Part shown: positions 36,001 to 48,266 of the stretch, one piece after another
How positions within the stretch are numbered: the first letter of the stretch is position 1
Layout: each line of letters opens with the position of its first letter
Assembly (NCBI RefSeq): GCF_009389715.1
Contig: NC_052399.1
Span: forward strand, 15,193,646 to 15,257,645
Direction of reading: 5' to 3'
Source: Phoenix dactylifera
Lineage: Eukaryota > Streptophyta > Magnoliopsida > Arecales > Arecaceae
DNA length: 64,000 bases
Position numbers and translations under genes: made by a program
The notes under the pieces: generated by a model
The model's database searches: none
What the model was told of the DNA's origin: nothing
What the model saw: only the letters and a program-made list of their open reading frames with translations

Positions 36001-39000
36001 AGCAGATCATCAATTTTGATGCCGAAACAATTATGCCTTGGGAAAAAACATGAATATGTTAGTTATCCCTGGTACCATTCAAGTAATTCTATGATCCTTT
36101 ATATGTACAAACATGTCATACAAAGTACTGATAATCCATTGTAGGTGTGATAAGAAGCCCTATACATCACTATCAAAAGCAAGGAAAACAATGATTTAAT
36201 ACTCCACTTAAAGATCACAAGAACTTCGTACCATAAATACTAAATCATGGTTTAGTTTAGTTTCACAACCTAAAAATGTATAGCATCAAGGCCAAGATGA
36301 GAATAATGAATTCTGTTTTGATCTCAGAATAGATTCAAGCAATATTCAACTCATGGGTGACAAGACACAATAATTGCTATTAACCAGGCACTCTCCACAT
36401 CCCAACAGCATTGTCAAAAGAGTTGTTGCACAATCATGTTGTTGCATTCAATGGAACCAGATAAATGCCTTTACCTTCAAAGTTGAGCATCCCTTTCCTT
36501 TCACCTTCCACAATAGGATTTCTTTTTCTACTACTTACACCAAGTCACTGTTGCCGATCAATTTGGCAGCAACTATGGCAAGTTTTAAATGCACAGCTTA
36601 AGTTGCATTTTATTTGCAAAAGCAATAACTTTCTGTCAACATTGTTAGTTATGGAGATCTTCTATTAGGATGTTTGAATTTAAATTCTATGGGAAACTCC
36701 TTTCTTGCCATTGTAACATTTTCCATTTATCACCAGTGGTTTCCACAATTTATGTTTATCAGAGTTAATTTCCACCATCAGTTGAATATCAATTTCCATT
36801 GAAAATCCTCATGCACCTTGGCTTCATTTATATTGATTGGAAGAACCACTGGTAGGACAGTACCCAGCTTGTTTTAGAAACCTTGGACCATAAATGCTGA
36901 TTTCCACAGCAGAAATAAGTCATATGCTGTGCAGGACACTGGACGTTATTTGCTAAACAGCGAATTAGGGGTTCCAAAGCTTGTGGGAAGTTATAAGGGC
37001 CACAAAAAGGAAGGAAACAAGCTGGAAACTATAAAAATGTGACAAGCTTCCCGTGGGTTCTCTCCATAATCAGCAAAATGTCTTGAGTTTCACACGATTT
37101 TTTGTGGGCTGACCACACAGTAAAAGTCAGATTCCTTGATAGATTGCTACAAAGGATTCCTTGACTGACTTGCACTCTCTAAAGTAAGAAAAGTACAAAT
37201 TAAAACATGGAAAGGTCTTCCTAACCTCAAATAGGCACTTGTGGCAAACTACAAAACTGCACTGCAGATCTCTATTCAAGATAACACGATGGGTCTCAAG
37301 TACTTGTCTATTAATGGGGTAGCAAGCTAAACCTAAGGGCCGCAAGCTAACAACCCACGTCAGTGCCGCCTCCAAAGAAAGCCAGTCGGAAGCAGAAAAC
37401 AGCCAGGCAGCTAGAGAGTTCCAAAGATCAAGACAAGAAAGAGAGAGTGAGATGCTATATTTGTGGTAGATTAGGGCATATTTCTCAAACATCTCCTCAG
37501 AAAAAGATGACATCAACAGAAAGAAATCCTGAGGATGTAGAATCCTTTCAGAGTCATGTTGTACAAAAGCAACAACCAAATCACATAAACTATTGTTTAG
37601 CATCTTTAAGATACAGATGCATGGTAAAGAAAGCTATGTGATATGGTATGCCGTACGGGCCAAACCCGACGATACAGAGCATGCCGTACCATTTTGGTTC
37701 GGTACCGGTATTCAATATGGATGGCGCATCGACACTTGGTACGCCAAAAAAATTTCATATCATACCATACCGACACTATACTAGCGTGGCACCGGTATGG
37801 GGACCAGCATGGAGTCCGGTACCGAGACGGCGAAACTTGCTCTATGATATTATTATAGATAGGGGAACACAAAAAATTCATTTTTCACCAAGCTGGTTGA
37901 GAAGTTAGATCTGAAAATAGAGCAAGAATGAGCACTCATATCAAATCTTGCTTCCTTACACTTCAATTGCTTTTCTTTGTTATTATTTATTGTTAGTAGA
38001 AAAGAAAGATCTAGATCAGCCTAAATAAATTATATGCAGCCTTTCCGTGTCATTTTGGTTTTAGAGTAAGAAATCCGGACTCCAATTGATCGGACATTCC
38101 AAAGCGCTTGTGAAGGGGCGCATCAAAAATTGTGTCAATTTCTATGACATCTCGTAACTGGATTATGGTAGCAGTGATTTGAGTACATATAGAGAAAGAT
38201 AATGAGAAGGAGGGCAAGTGCGAGGCATGAGAAAGGGATTCAATAAAAGATGTGATTATTGTTGGTGCACCTAATGCTTTGGTACAGAGGCTCTATGAAG
38301 CGATTCTACAAGATCCAAGTCAAACACTCCAAATAAGCATATGGAGGCCGTAGGAAGCAAAACCTACTGATTGAATATGAGATAGAGATTGCAATGAGGA
38401 TTCAGGGAAAAAGACACATCAGTTTGCCACGTATACGACTAACATACGGAACATAGCATCCGAATTGAATATGAATAACGTGAACGCTATACACATCAAA
38501 AAGGCATAGGTTTTAGTCATTAAATTATGTTATACACTTTTGTTTTCTATGACAAAACGTTACTCGTTTTCTTTTGTTATTAGCTTTGGAGGCATAACGG
38601 GGTTCATATAACTCCAAGGATGGAGCTTTTCCGTTTTCAATGGTTGTATCATATGGTGATGTCTAATGAATAGAATTTTACCTCAACACTAGTATCATAT
38701 CAAGCATCCACACAGAGTTCGTCTAAGAAAAACAAGTTGGATTGTTGGATCTAAATCATTAGTACCTAGGAACGAGTACAGAAGAAGCGTATGCAACTCC
38801 CTGAAGATCATTCTCACAAACGGTAATTGAATCAAGTGATGAACAAGAAGCATTACAGCGATCACTTGTGAGTCCAAAATTACAAAGAAAAAAAGAAGTT
38901 TGAAGAGAAGAGTTAGAGAATTCTAACTCACAATGCCCAGCCGATGCCGATGCCGCAGAAAGGCAGCGGCGGCTCCCTCATGGGGATGCCATCCACCAGC

Positions 39001-39364
39001 GCCTGATAGGGCTGCGTCTGATACCCAACTGAAACATATATTCCCAAGGAGACGAAACAAAAGGGACGCCAGAATTAGAACAGAATATTTGAATTCAAAG
39101 ACAAAAAAATAGGAACGGGTCGTGCGAGATCCAAGGAAAGATGAGAAATTGGGGAGGGAGACGCCAACCTTGGATCGCGTGATAGGTGGCCGGCTGCTGC
39201 GGGTTGTGATAGTAGGTAAGAGGAGGAGGATATTGAGGTTGAGGAAGGAGAGGCGCGGACGATGACGGCGGCGGAGGTGGCGGGAAGGTGCCGTAGCGAG
39301 GAGGATGCTCGACGGAGATCTTTGTCGGATCGCCCTCCCCATCTTTTCCGCCCATCATTGCCAT
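33077..39364 (-). CDS. L18a-like (RPL18ae-family) small membrane protein, 155 aa, four exons
   Basis: Minus-strand exons are 39364-39169, 39028-38932, 34429-34315 and 33136-33077, totalling 468 nt with agreeing phases. The N-terminus has HPPRYGTF followed by a Pro-rich stretch. It continues with GYQTQPYQALVDGIPMREPP, LPFCGIGIGW, the hydrophobic FFLAAIPWYVGVF, DYREKPGLVACTVA and a C-terminal hydrophobic tail ending in Trp. These are the landmarks of plant '60S ribosomal protein L18a-like' proteins of about 150 aa. Despite the name they are predicted membrane proteins without a proven ribosomal role. Intron 2 is 4.5 kb and intron 3 appears to be a GC-AG intron. The start is the first ATG; MAMM gives a second ATG two codons later. 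Confidence 0.87.
35018..35080 (+). repeat. Purine-rich (GGGA)n tract in L18a-like intron 2
   Basis: A run of about 60 bases made almost only of G and A (GGGGAGGGGGG-type words, then GAGAGAGA). Confidence 0.8.
37360..37920 (+). mobile_element. Ty3/gypsy gag-protease relic in L18a-like intron 2
   Basis: The frame at 37363-37641 is Lys-rich and then reads CYICGRLGHISQTSP, a CCHC zinc knuckle whose last Cys has become Ser. After an interruption, 37855-37920 read with one frame correction resembles a retroelement aspartic protease start (IDRGT where IDSGT is usual, followed by TKLVEKLDLKIE). Stops, the lost Cys and Ser to Arg in the protease motif show it is dead. The break coincides with a GTACC-rich repeat. 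Confidence 0.65.
37640..37839 (+). repeat. GTACC-rich repeat, copy b, nested in the gypsy relic
   Basis: Same family as 25004-25190 (landmarks ACGCCAAAAAAATTTCATAT and GAGACGGCGAA). It separates the gag and protease parts of the gypsy relic, so it was inserted after it. Confidence 0.7.
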
Positions 39365-39714
39365 CTCTCTTTCGGAGGGAGGGAGGGAGGACGGTGTATT
39401 ATTGGTGCGGGACTATTTTGGGCACTTCTAGATCAACGGCAGGAGAAAGACGGGACGCGATGGAGATGGACGCAGTTTCTCCATCGCATTTTACCTGCAC
39501 GCTGTTAACGCCGGGGAAAGCAAAATCTGACGCTCGTCAAGAAATCCGCACCGCCCGCTGGTATACGGGAGGACGCGGTTTGCTTCTCCTGATACGCGTC
39601 AACGTGGCTCATAAGAGCCGCTGGTTCGCCGTACAGTTAGCTGGCCGGGTTCACATGAAGCGCGCTCGGATCCGGTTAAAAGGCATCATGGGTCATTTCT
39701 TCACTGCCCTAAGG

Positions 39715-40590
39715 TAAGGCTGTTGGGTTGACCCATGACTCGATTCAACTCAACCTACTTAAATTCAATTCGACCTATTTTGAAGGACTCATAGTGCCAT
39801 TTCGAATTCTAAAATTGGATCCGTTCCATTTTTCGGATTGGGTCTGGATTTACTGAATTAGATCCAAGCCGACCTGATCCGTCGGAATTTTAGGCAATTT
39901 TGGATTTCCAAAAAGACCCGACCCTATCCGAACCAAACCTGAAAAACCATTTGGATCTGAAATAGTCTGAAATTGTGTTATTCTCTAAGTTATGCCTTAT
40001 GATTGATGTGCATGTTCTTTATATGAGCAGTATTTTGTATCTTAAGTTTATAGCTCTAATTCAAAATATAAAATGATTTATGCAGTTTCATTGCTTGGGT
40101 TTCAAGATTTATTAAAGAATAATAGACATTTGTGGCAATAAAATAACAATTGGGGCTCAAAAAGGCTTGAGTATGAAGATATGGGCCATTCCCCAGATAA
40201 TCTGATTTGATGAGTATTGCATATTATTTTTTAGCCATTCAACTTTATCTCGTTTGCAGTTTTTTGTCCTTCAATACCAAAAGAAAAGTCATTGAGGCTA
40301 CTTTCTACTTTACAGACACAGTCATACTCTTTTAGATACATTTGGCCCGACACGAGCATAAATCAGACCTGAGCCGAATCCAAATTTTTTGGATTAGAAC
40401 CGAGTTATATATAGACCCGACCCGAATGACCCGTTGGGTCAGAAATTTTAGCAATAGACTTTACCCGACCCAATCCAACCCGATCTTCTATTGGATTGGA
40501 TCTAAGTTCGACATTAAGACCTAAACAAAGAACCGAGTTAGGTTGGGGTTCACTCATGATCTAGTCCGACCCAACCTATTTGTACCCCTA
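39715..40590. mobile_element. Possible non-autonomous hAT-like element
   Basis: The left end AAGGCTGTTGGGTTGACCC and the right end, read from the other strand as TAGGGGTACAAATAGGTTGG, plus internal CCCGACCC-rich stretches near both ends, resemble plant hAT elements with subterminal GGGTCGGG repeats. No transposase and no clear 8-bp duplication was found. Tentative. Confidence 0.35.
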
Positions 40591-41640
40591 TACTAAAGTG
40601 TGGCCATTGATGACCTAAATAGGTTTAATATGATGATCTTACATTATGGACAATACATATCTAGAACTAATCTAATCTTTGATGATCTAACATCACTGTA
40701 TTTGACACACTATATTTCAATAATTAAAGATTCCCAAATAACTATGAGTAATCTATTTGGTATTTTATGAGAATTCAAAGTTATTGATCATATAATTCCA
40801 AAACCATCTACAATATATTTAATAAAATTATATTTTATTAATTATATAAATTATAGAATTAAAATTTTATTTATACTTATCATATATTATTATTTTAGTA
40901 CTAATATTTGTTTTGAATAGTAAAATAAGTCAAATAGAAGTAACCTATTAAATAGAAGTGCAAGTAATTAGCAATCACCACCATATAGGATCACCATAGT
41001 GAAATAAAATATGGCGATCTCGTTACTGCCACCCAAATCATTCTTAATCTGGAGCTCATCACCTCATACCAAACACTACTTAAGGGTATCATCAAGAGGT
41101 AGATTTTGTCAAAATACTAAAGTATCCGACAAGCACCCCAGATCAATGGATGCTTCTAGGCTTGAAGCTCGATTCTGACTGTGTTTCCGCTAAAATGCTC
41201 TAAGTAATGCTAGTAGTCTAATAATTTTTTTTCTTTGAACTCGAACTTTTCCCGTTAGTCAAACTGCATCGTCGGCTAAGAAGAGGTTTTGGATTCATAC
41301 CATATTACCATGTGTACTAATTCCAAATATTTAAAACTGAATAATTATAACAATTATAATATGAACGATTTTTTTTCTCAAAAATAATTATTTTTAAAAA
41401 AATAATAAATAATTTTTGAAAAATATACAGAGATATCCTTTGGGCCAATTCTACTTAAATCCTAAAAGTTTAAAAAATTTTAATTAACCACCGAAATTTC
41501 ATCTTCGTCGCAATATGGCCTAACCATTTATATGGATTCTAGCATCGTTAACGGAACAAGAAAAAAAGATCAAAATATCCTTGATTTAGAGAGGATGGAT
41601 CATGACTTTCACGCGATCTGAAAGTGCTCCATTTTTTATA
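40590..41640. other. AT-rich intergenic DNA
   Basis: No coding sequence or recognisable element seen. Confidence 0.5.
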
Positions 41641-42535
41641 ATTCATCCACTTACATAAATTTTACAGCACTCTGTTCTCGATCATTCATTCACATGCACA
41701 GATTTTAAAGTATTCCATCCTCTATCATCCATCTGCTTGTATAGAGCTCAAAGCACTCTATCTATTCACATTCATCAACCTGCACACATCTCAAAGCACG
41801 TTGTCCATTATATGTTCACCTATGCAAATCTCAAAGCGCACCATCCTCCATCATCCATCCGCTTGCACAGACCTTAAGCAAGCTATCCTCTGTCACACAG
41901 ATATTAAAGTACTTCTCTATCATCCATTCATCTGCATAGATCTCAAAGCGCTCCATTCTCTCTCATTCATCCACCTACATAGGTTTTAAAACACTCTATC
42001 ATATATCATTCGCCCACTTGCACAGATCTCAAAGTGCTCTATCCTTTATCATCTATGCATTTACATAGATCTCAAAGTGCTCTATTCTTGTCAATCATCC
42101 ATCTACATAGATCTCAAAGCACTCCATCCTATATCATTCACTCATGTGCACATATTTCAAAGTGTTCAATCTTTTATCATCCATACGTCTGTATAGATCT
42201 CAAAGTGCTCCATCTTTGTCAGCCATCCACCTATATAGATCTCAAAGCACTCATTTTGTCATCCATCTACTCGCACAGATCTCAAAGTGCTCTATCCTTT
42301 TTCATCTATATGCAAGATCTCAAAGTGCTCAATCTTATGTCATTCATCTGCCTGCACAAATCTCAAAGTGTTATGCTCTATCTTTATCATCCATCCGCCT
42401 ACATAGATCTCAAAGCACTCCATCTACCTACATAGATCTCAAAGCATTTCATCCTCTATCATTCATTTGCTTGCACAGATCTCAAAGTCCTCCACCTTTT
42501 GTCATTCATCCACCTACACATATATCAAAGCACTT
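41640..42535 (+). repeat. Degenerate minisatellite, unit about 45-50 bp
   Basis: About 18-20 imperfect units built around CATAGATCTCAAAG(C/T)(A/G)CTC and CATCCAT(C/T)(C/T)(G/A)CCT. Long open frames here (for example 42034-42435 and 42144-42572) are a by-product of the repeat. Confidence 0.85.
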
Positions 42536-42840
42536 CCTTTTAATTCATGCTAAAACAAGAGTCTCTTGCTAAGTTAATGAGAAGGGTAGTTTCGAAATTT
42601 TATAAAAGTTAAGTCAACAAGTGACCCTCACCTAATAACATTTTGTTATGGAGATGGATTAGTGCGCCAATTGCAACAAATTTGAAGTTATGGTGGCTAA
42701 GGGGTACTTTTTAAACTTTTGTATATAAATGGCCCAAACTTGAGTAAAGATTGCAATTTACTCTCCCATCAGGTAGCCAACCTGATCCAACCCAAATAAG
42801 GTGGATATGGGTAATAGTAAAACTTGCCCCAAACTCGACC

Positions 42841-42952
<112 letters not shown>

Positions 42953-42959
42953 CAAATCC

Positions 42960-45470
42960 CCTCCCTAAGATTAAAAAAAATTAATTTGTATTAAAAAAAA
43001 ATTGATTTTTATAACTTTACCCAACGATCGGTCCAACTCACTTTATTTAACTATACTTACCCCGCCTCGCCCCCATACTCTATTTGCCCTAAGGCAAGTA
43101 CATGGAATGGCCTACCTAACTCATAATCCGTTGCCATTCCTAACTTGAAGAGGTATTTTTCTAAAAAATTTTAAAGAATAGATCTACACTTGAAAGCATC
43201 TAAATTTTGCTCTTTTAGTGTTGACTTATCATTGCTCTTCAAAATTATTTTTATAAAAAAAATAGAATCAAGCTAATTTTGAAATACCAAGCATAATCTT
43301 CATGTATAATTAATTTAACATTCTTTGTATTTTTAAGTCTAGGGTTTCTCGCATTCTTAACAATGATTAGAACTTCGACTCCTTACTTGTTATTTATTTA
43401 ATAAGCAATGTGGAGCAACTCATAGAATTCCTTTTTTCGGTCTTTGTCTAGAGTAATTAAAATTACTTATAAATATTTGATTTACTTGTACATGGTACAT
43501 TTAACTTCTTTAATTACTACATGCTCTTCTTTTAATGAAGAGTTGAGTCCATTAGTATGTTAAATAAGATATGTATGTCTTAGATAATAAGTGCATATGA
43601 CATTCAAGCGTACTAGTCTTATCAAGTATATAAAATGTTCCCTAACTAAATTATTTAAAATGTATATAGTTGGTTTGCTCATGCATCTTGCTTGTATGGT
43701 AGGAACAATCATAATCCAATCAAATATTAATGATGATTAAGAAAATGTACGACTTAATGTTGTTCATGTCAATCGTATTCCAACAAATTTTCTTGAAAGA
43801 GATGTTCTGGTTACCTATTGTTTTATGGATTCGATTGTTCCATGGCACATATTATCTATTTAATATAACAAAATAAACCAAATCAAACATCAAGGTTTAC
43901 CCTATTAATATTTCGCTTGATGAATTAAAGCGTGACGAATCAAGGTTTCAATTTAAAGTAAACCCTCAAATACCCAGTTAAGGAAGCCATCAAAACTCTC
44001 AAAGGGCTGTGATATTTCCAGGAAAAGTTTTCCCATTTCTAAATCCATAAGCTATAGATCGCCTATAGCATTTGAAAGTGTAGTAGAAGGCATAACACTC
44101 ATTTTAGATAATTCATTTCGCCTCTGGTTTTGAACTAACTTGTCCATACTTCTTAATTCTTAATCAAATTAAGTATAGGACAAAACTTGCCATAACTACT
44201 AGAAAAATTAGTTTATCCATTTGATTTCAACTCATGTCAATTTAATATATTATGTTGATTTATATTTTTAAAATAAATATACAAAATTATTATTGTTATT
44301 GTTATTATTTTGATAGGGAGAAGCCTTGCTCAAATTACAAATGTTCAAAAGTAAACTATTTGGACATAGTCTACAATACTTCTACTAAGAAAACAATGGA
44401 TACCAGCCTACTCAAAATTTGAGTTTCCCTATGTGCAAGCTATTCCGCTACTTGATCTCGTTGTTTACCAACACTTGCTTACAAAATGCCCAAGTTTTCA
44501 ATCAATATTGTCTACTTGACATTGCTTGGATCATAATACCCTCAATGTGTTGACAGCTAGATCACATATTGTGCAGTAACGACATGGCATTTTGCTTAAT
44601 GCGAACACTATTAATTATTAAAAAGGACAACTCTAAATGCTGGGACTGATTTGTAATTTTTAATATCTTCTGGAAGTGTTTTGTTTAGGTTGTCATGGCA
44701 AATGCTTTGTCCCGGATTATTCTTCAGCTGACCCACTTAAATCGGACAATGGATTCATATCAAATTCAGTAAAAAAATATTAGGCTGAATAAGTTCTTAA
44801 TTCATCGACTTAACCATATGAAACTTGGTTTACATTGGCTCATTAACTTTAAATAGTGCAAAATAAAAACTTTGAGCATAATGAATCATAAATTATGATT
44901 CATAATAGACATCAGAAAACACAAAAGGAATATAATCATGCCTGCATTGATCTTTTGGATCTAAGAGCACCTAAGTTCTGGAATCATGTCTTTGGAGCTA
45001 TATAAAACGTTAGATAAAAGGAATCATGTATGATGTCCACTTCCCGTTCAGGAATGCCAATCAAGTATCTTTTAAAGAGGATGTAATGGAAAAAATATCT
45101 TAAGTTTTGAGTGAAGAAGAATATATTATGATGAAAAAGTTTGGGGTGCTTGGACTTAGCTGTGTGTGTTGGCACCCACTAGGAGTGGCATCAAATTATC
45201 CAATTGAGGGCATTCCCACCCTTTATTTCTTACAAAATTTTTTTATAAATCATATGAAATAGTGGGCAGGGTTGGACCCAAGCCCGGGTTCAGTGTCCAG
45301 GATCAAAACCTCAAGCCCAAGAGCCCTACTGTTTTCTTCGTTTTTTCTCCTTTATCAAAACTTGGACCTGACCCGGTCTAATCCGGTCTGAGCTCATTGA
45401 GAACCCTAACAAAGTAACAACACTCTCTTCTGCAAAGCAACCAATTACACCTTGGTAGTTTCTCTCTTAT
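42960..45470. other. AT-rich intergenic DNA
   Basis: No gene is recognised in 2.5 kb. The only frames are short and interrupted. Confidence 0.5.
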
Positions 45471-45476
45471 TATCCA

Positions 45477-45755
45477 TATTGAAAGCACCACTTATCCCAA
45501 AAACTTAAGCTGGTAGAATGAGATAAATTTATTTATATATTTTATATTTTTTTACACTCTCCCTCATATATGGGCCGGATTTTTTTTTAATGGGTAAGTC
45601 CAACATGTAAAATTTTTAATAATAGGGTTAAAGAGTGTGCAGACATAATTTGAAAGGATCTCTGCTATGATACCATATTGAAATCATCACTTATCCCAAA
45701 AGCTTAAGCTGATAGGATGAGATAGATTTATTTACATATTTTATATTTTTTTACA
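45477..45755 (-). mobile_element. TRIM family B (80-bp LTRs)
   Basis: Two direct 80-bp repeats (45477-45556 and 45676-45755), each starting TATTGAAA and ending TTTTTTTACA, flank 119 bp. The internal part ends with TCTGCTATGATACCA, the complement of a TGGTATCATAGCAGA primer site, so it reads on the minus strand. It is non-coding. Confidence 0.75.
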
Positions 45756-46134
45756 ATCCGCGTGTGAGTTCTTTAGAACCGGAAGAGATTTGAGAAGCCT
45801 ATCGACCATCGAGATTAGGCGTGAACATAAGATGCCACCTGAGGGAGAAAAAGGGATTCTTTTGCCCCATCACCGGCCCCGCTGGCCCCATGCAGCATAT
45901 ACTTATCAGAACGCTCCAGTTCACATGCTCTTATCAACAATGGTCCCTTCTCATGTAGACCTCAAGCATAAGCAAACACTGGGGACTTAGATGCTGGTAG
46001 AAGCAAGATAACGATGCTTTGCTAAATTATAGATAAGCCTTGAACGGTCATAGGTTTTTTTCTGAATATTTTTTTTTTTTTTATTTCCAAACTTGGATGT
46101 TAGTGAAAAAAATGATTCATAAGTTTTATGAATT

Positions 46135-46550
46135 GTAGGATCCATGCTGGTATGTGATTAGTCTCGCATCAACTATATATCAGATAGATTTTAGGTACTT
46201 ATACAGGGTCAAAAAATCTAAAATAATACTTTATGGCTAGCTTTTCTGGATAAAATTCTAGATTGTGATAAATGGTATTAGAGCAGATCCGGCTTATGGC
46301 CTACGTGGAATAAGAAACATTGCAACACATGCTTATTAGGGCCGACCACAAGTCGATTGTGATATTGTGATTAGATTTGAATGAATTTGAATCTCTAGTT
46401 TAGCAATAACGTCGAGGATTAAATAAAAAAAGCATGTGAGGATTTAAACATATGTTTAATTCTACAGCAGCTATGCATTGGATACTTATACTGGGCCAAA
46501 AATTTAAAATAGTATCTCTGTTTTTTTTTTGAATAAAATTTTATAATGTC
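46135..46550 (+). mobile_element. TRIM family A, complete diverged copy
   Basis: LTR about 46135-46277, primer site TGGTATTAGAGCAGATCC starting at about 46275, internal segment, then a second LTR about 46430-46550 (GTGAGGATTTAAACATATG...). It is the reverse orientation of 5920-6660 and more diverged. Confidence 0.65.
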
Positions 46551-47159
46551 ACATGAATTGTTCACAAATTTTTCACAAACTCTTAATGTTCGAGTATCTT
46601 ATGTCATCTTCAATGCTATTGTTGGTGCTCGGTACCTATTTTATGAAGGTTGCTGAGATGTTATGGTAAATATACAGATAAATAAACAGTGGCAAAAGAG
46701 TGGACATTGTAGGCAGCACCGCAATCGAGCCCGTGCCTTTTTCTCTTAATGCAACTACTCGCATATTAATCTCATTTATCATGAGTCAATTGTAAATGCT
46801 ACCTAACACTGTGAACTCTACCAAAAAAAAAAATATTCTACTTATCTTTAAAACAAATCTTGGGCAAAAACCAACGGCTAACCCCATCTCAGTCTCTTTC
46901 CCATAATCTATAGCCATTCTGAAATTTGACTGTCCCGTCATCATATTTCTTCTGCCTCACAGATCCTTTTTCCTGAGCCAATTACTCATGATTCCGAGAC
47001 TTTGTGATCATGGCGTTACAGGGGTGGGTACAATAATCACTGCCCTTAGCCAGTCCAGCAGGAAGAACAGTGAAGCTAATGGCACTTATTTTTCTCCCTC
47101 CTGTCAAGAAAAATGAGAACCATCCTCGCTGGAAACCAGGAAATGATACCCAATGTAGC

Positions 47160-48266
47160 CATGGAATAGACCCATCAATCCGGGCGCTTGGTTACTATAA
47201 ACGGAAGTGGCCGCGCGTGCTATGCCTCTACGCTAGCTGTCGCTCCGTATCCACACCCCGGTGGTCCCCCCATTCTCCTCTACACGACTACATCCATGAT
47301 GATCATGATGGCCACTCTCTCTCCGACAGCCGCACATGAGCCAGGGCTCGCCACGTTCCGCCTGTCCCCCCAGATCCGCCGGGCCCCACCCCGGGATCTA
47401 GTAGCACGCGCGCTGGATCCGACGGCTGTCCTCCCACCCGCGATCGACGGAGATCCCGCTTCCCGAGGGCCCCATCCAACGGTCGGCATCCGAAGGGAAG
47501 CCCGCGGCGGGCTTCCCTATATACTCGCTGGTGGCTTCGGGGCACGCCTTCCCAGGCCCATCCATTCCTCCCCCTTCCCACGCCACGCCTCATTTATTAC
47601 TGCTTCCATACCATTTAAATAAACCCTCTGTGAAAAGAAGCAGCGGGCAACAACAGGATTTATACTACTAGCGTCTTTGTTGTTGCGCCCTCGGCCTCGG
47701 TATCTCAGTTTTGGAGCTCCACCGCTTGTCCCCTGGAGAAACCCCCTGTTCTCTCTTGCATCTCAACACCTCCCGTTCGTCCCGAAGTGGAGTCAATCCA
47801 AACTCGCTTCGCTCCGTTCTGCTTCCAGGTTGGGGGTTTTTTTGGGGATTTCATTCCGATGCTGATTTTTGTATTTCGGTTTCATGTTCCGTGGGTTTCT
47901 TTTTAAAACTTTCTTTATCTGATTTAAGTTTATGTTGGATCACAGAAGAGGAGCTGAAATCGGACAGTATGCCGTGGGTGTCGTGGACGGCCAACTGTTT
48001 CGCCAAGTCCGTGCGTCTGGTCGTCTTCTTCCGCGTCATTCTGTATGATCCCCTGCTCTCTTTCTTTCAATTTCGATCGAGTTCTTTAAATCCATATCAC
48101 ATCTCGAATAGAAGCACCTTGGATTATCTGCTTTCATGTGCGGCGTTTTGGGAGAAGGATGGAAGTTTATGGAGTTATATCTTGTGCGCAGTTGACTTCG
48201 TGGATTTTGATCATCGGGAGTTCTCTGTTCGCCGAATTTTGATTATATTGAGTTGAGGAAGTTAGA
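47160..48266 (+). promoter_or_regulatory. Putative promoter and 5' leader of the SAC51-type bHLH gene
   Basis: GC-rich DNA upstream of a bHLH gene with a long leader. TATATACT at about 47518 and TTTAAATA at about 47610 are possible TATA elements. A plausible upstream ORF or exon starts at 47969 (MPWVSWTANCFAKS) and meets a GT at 48043. Exact transcription start and leader exons are not determined. Confidence 0.45.

Noticed and set aside
37127-37603. 158-codon minus-strand frame
   Set aside because: Antisense to the gypsy gag relic; composition follows the other strand.
39262-39717. 151-codon plus-strand frame
   Set aside because: Antisense to exon 1 and promoter of the L18a-like gene; no domain.
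47711-48256. 181-codon plus-strand frame
   Set aside because: Runs through leader and a likely splice donor at 48043 of the bHLH gene; no domain. Only the part from 47969 has coding character.
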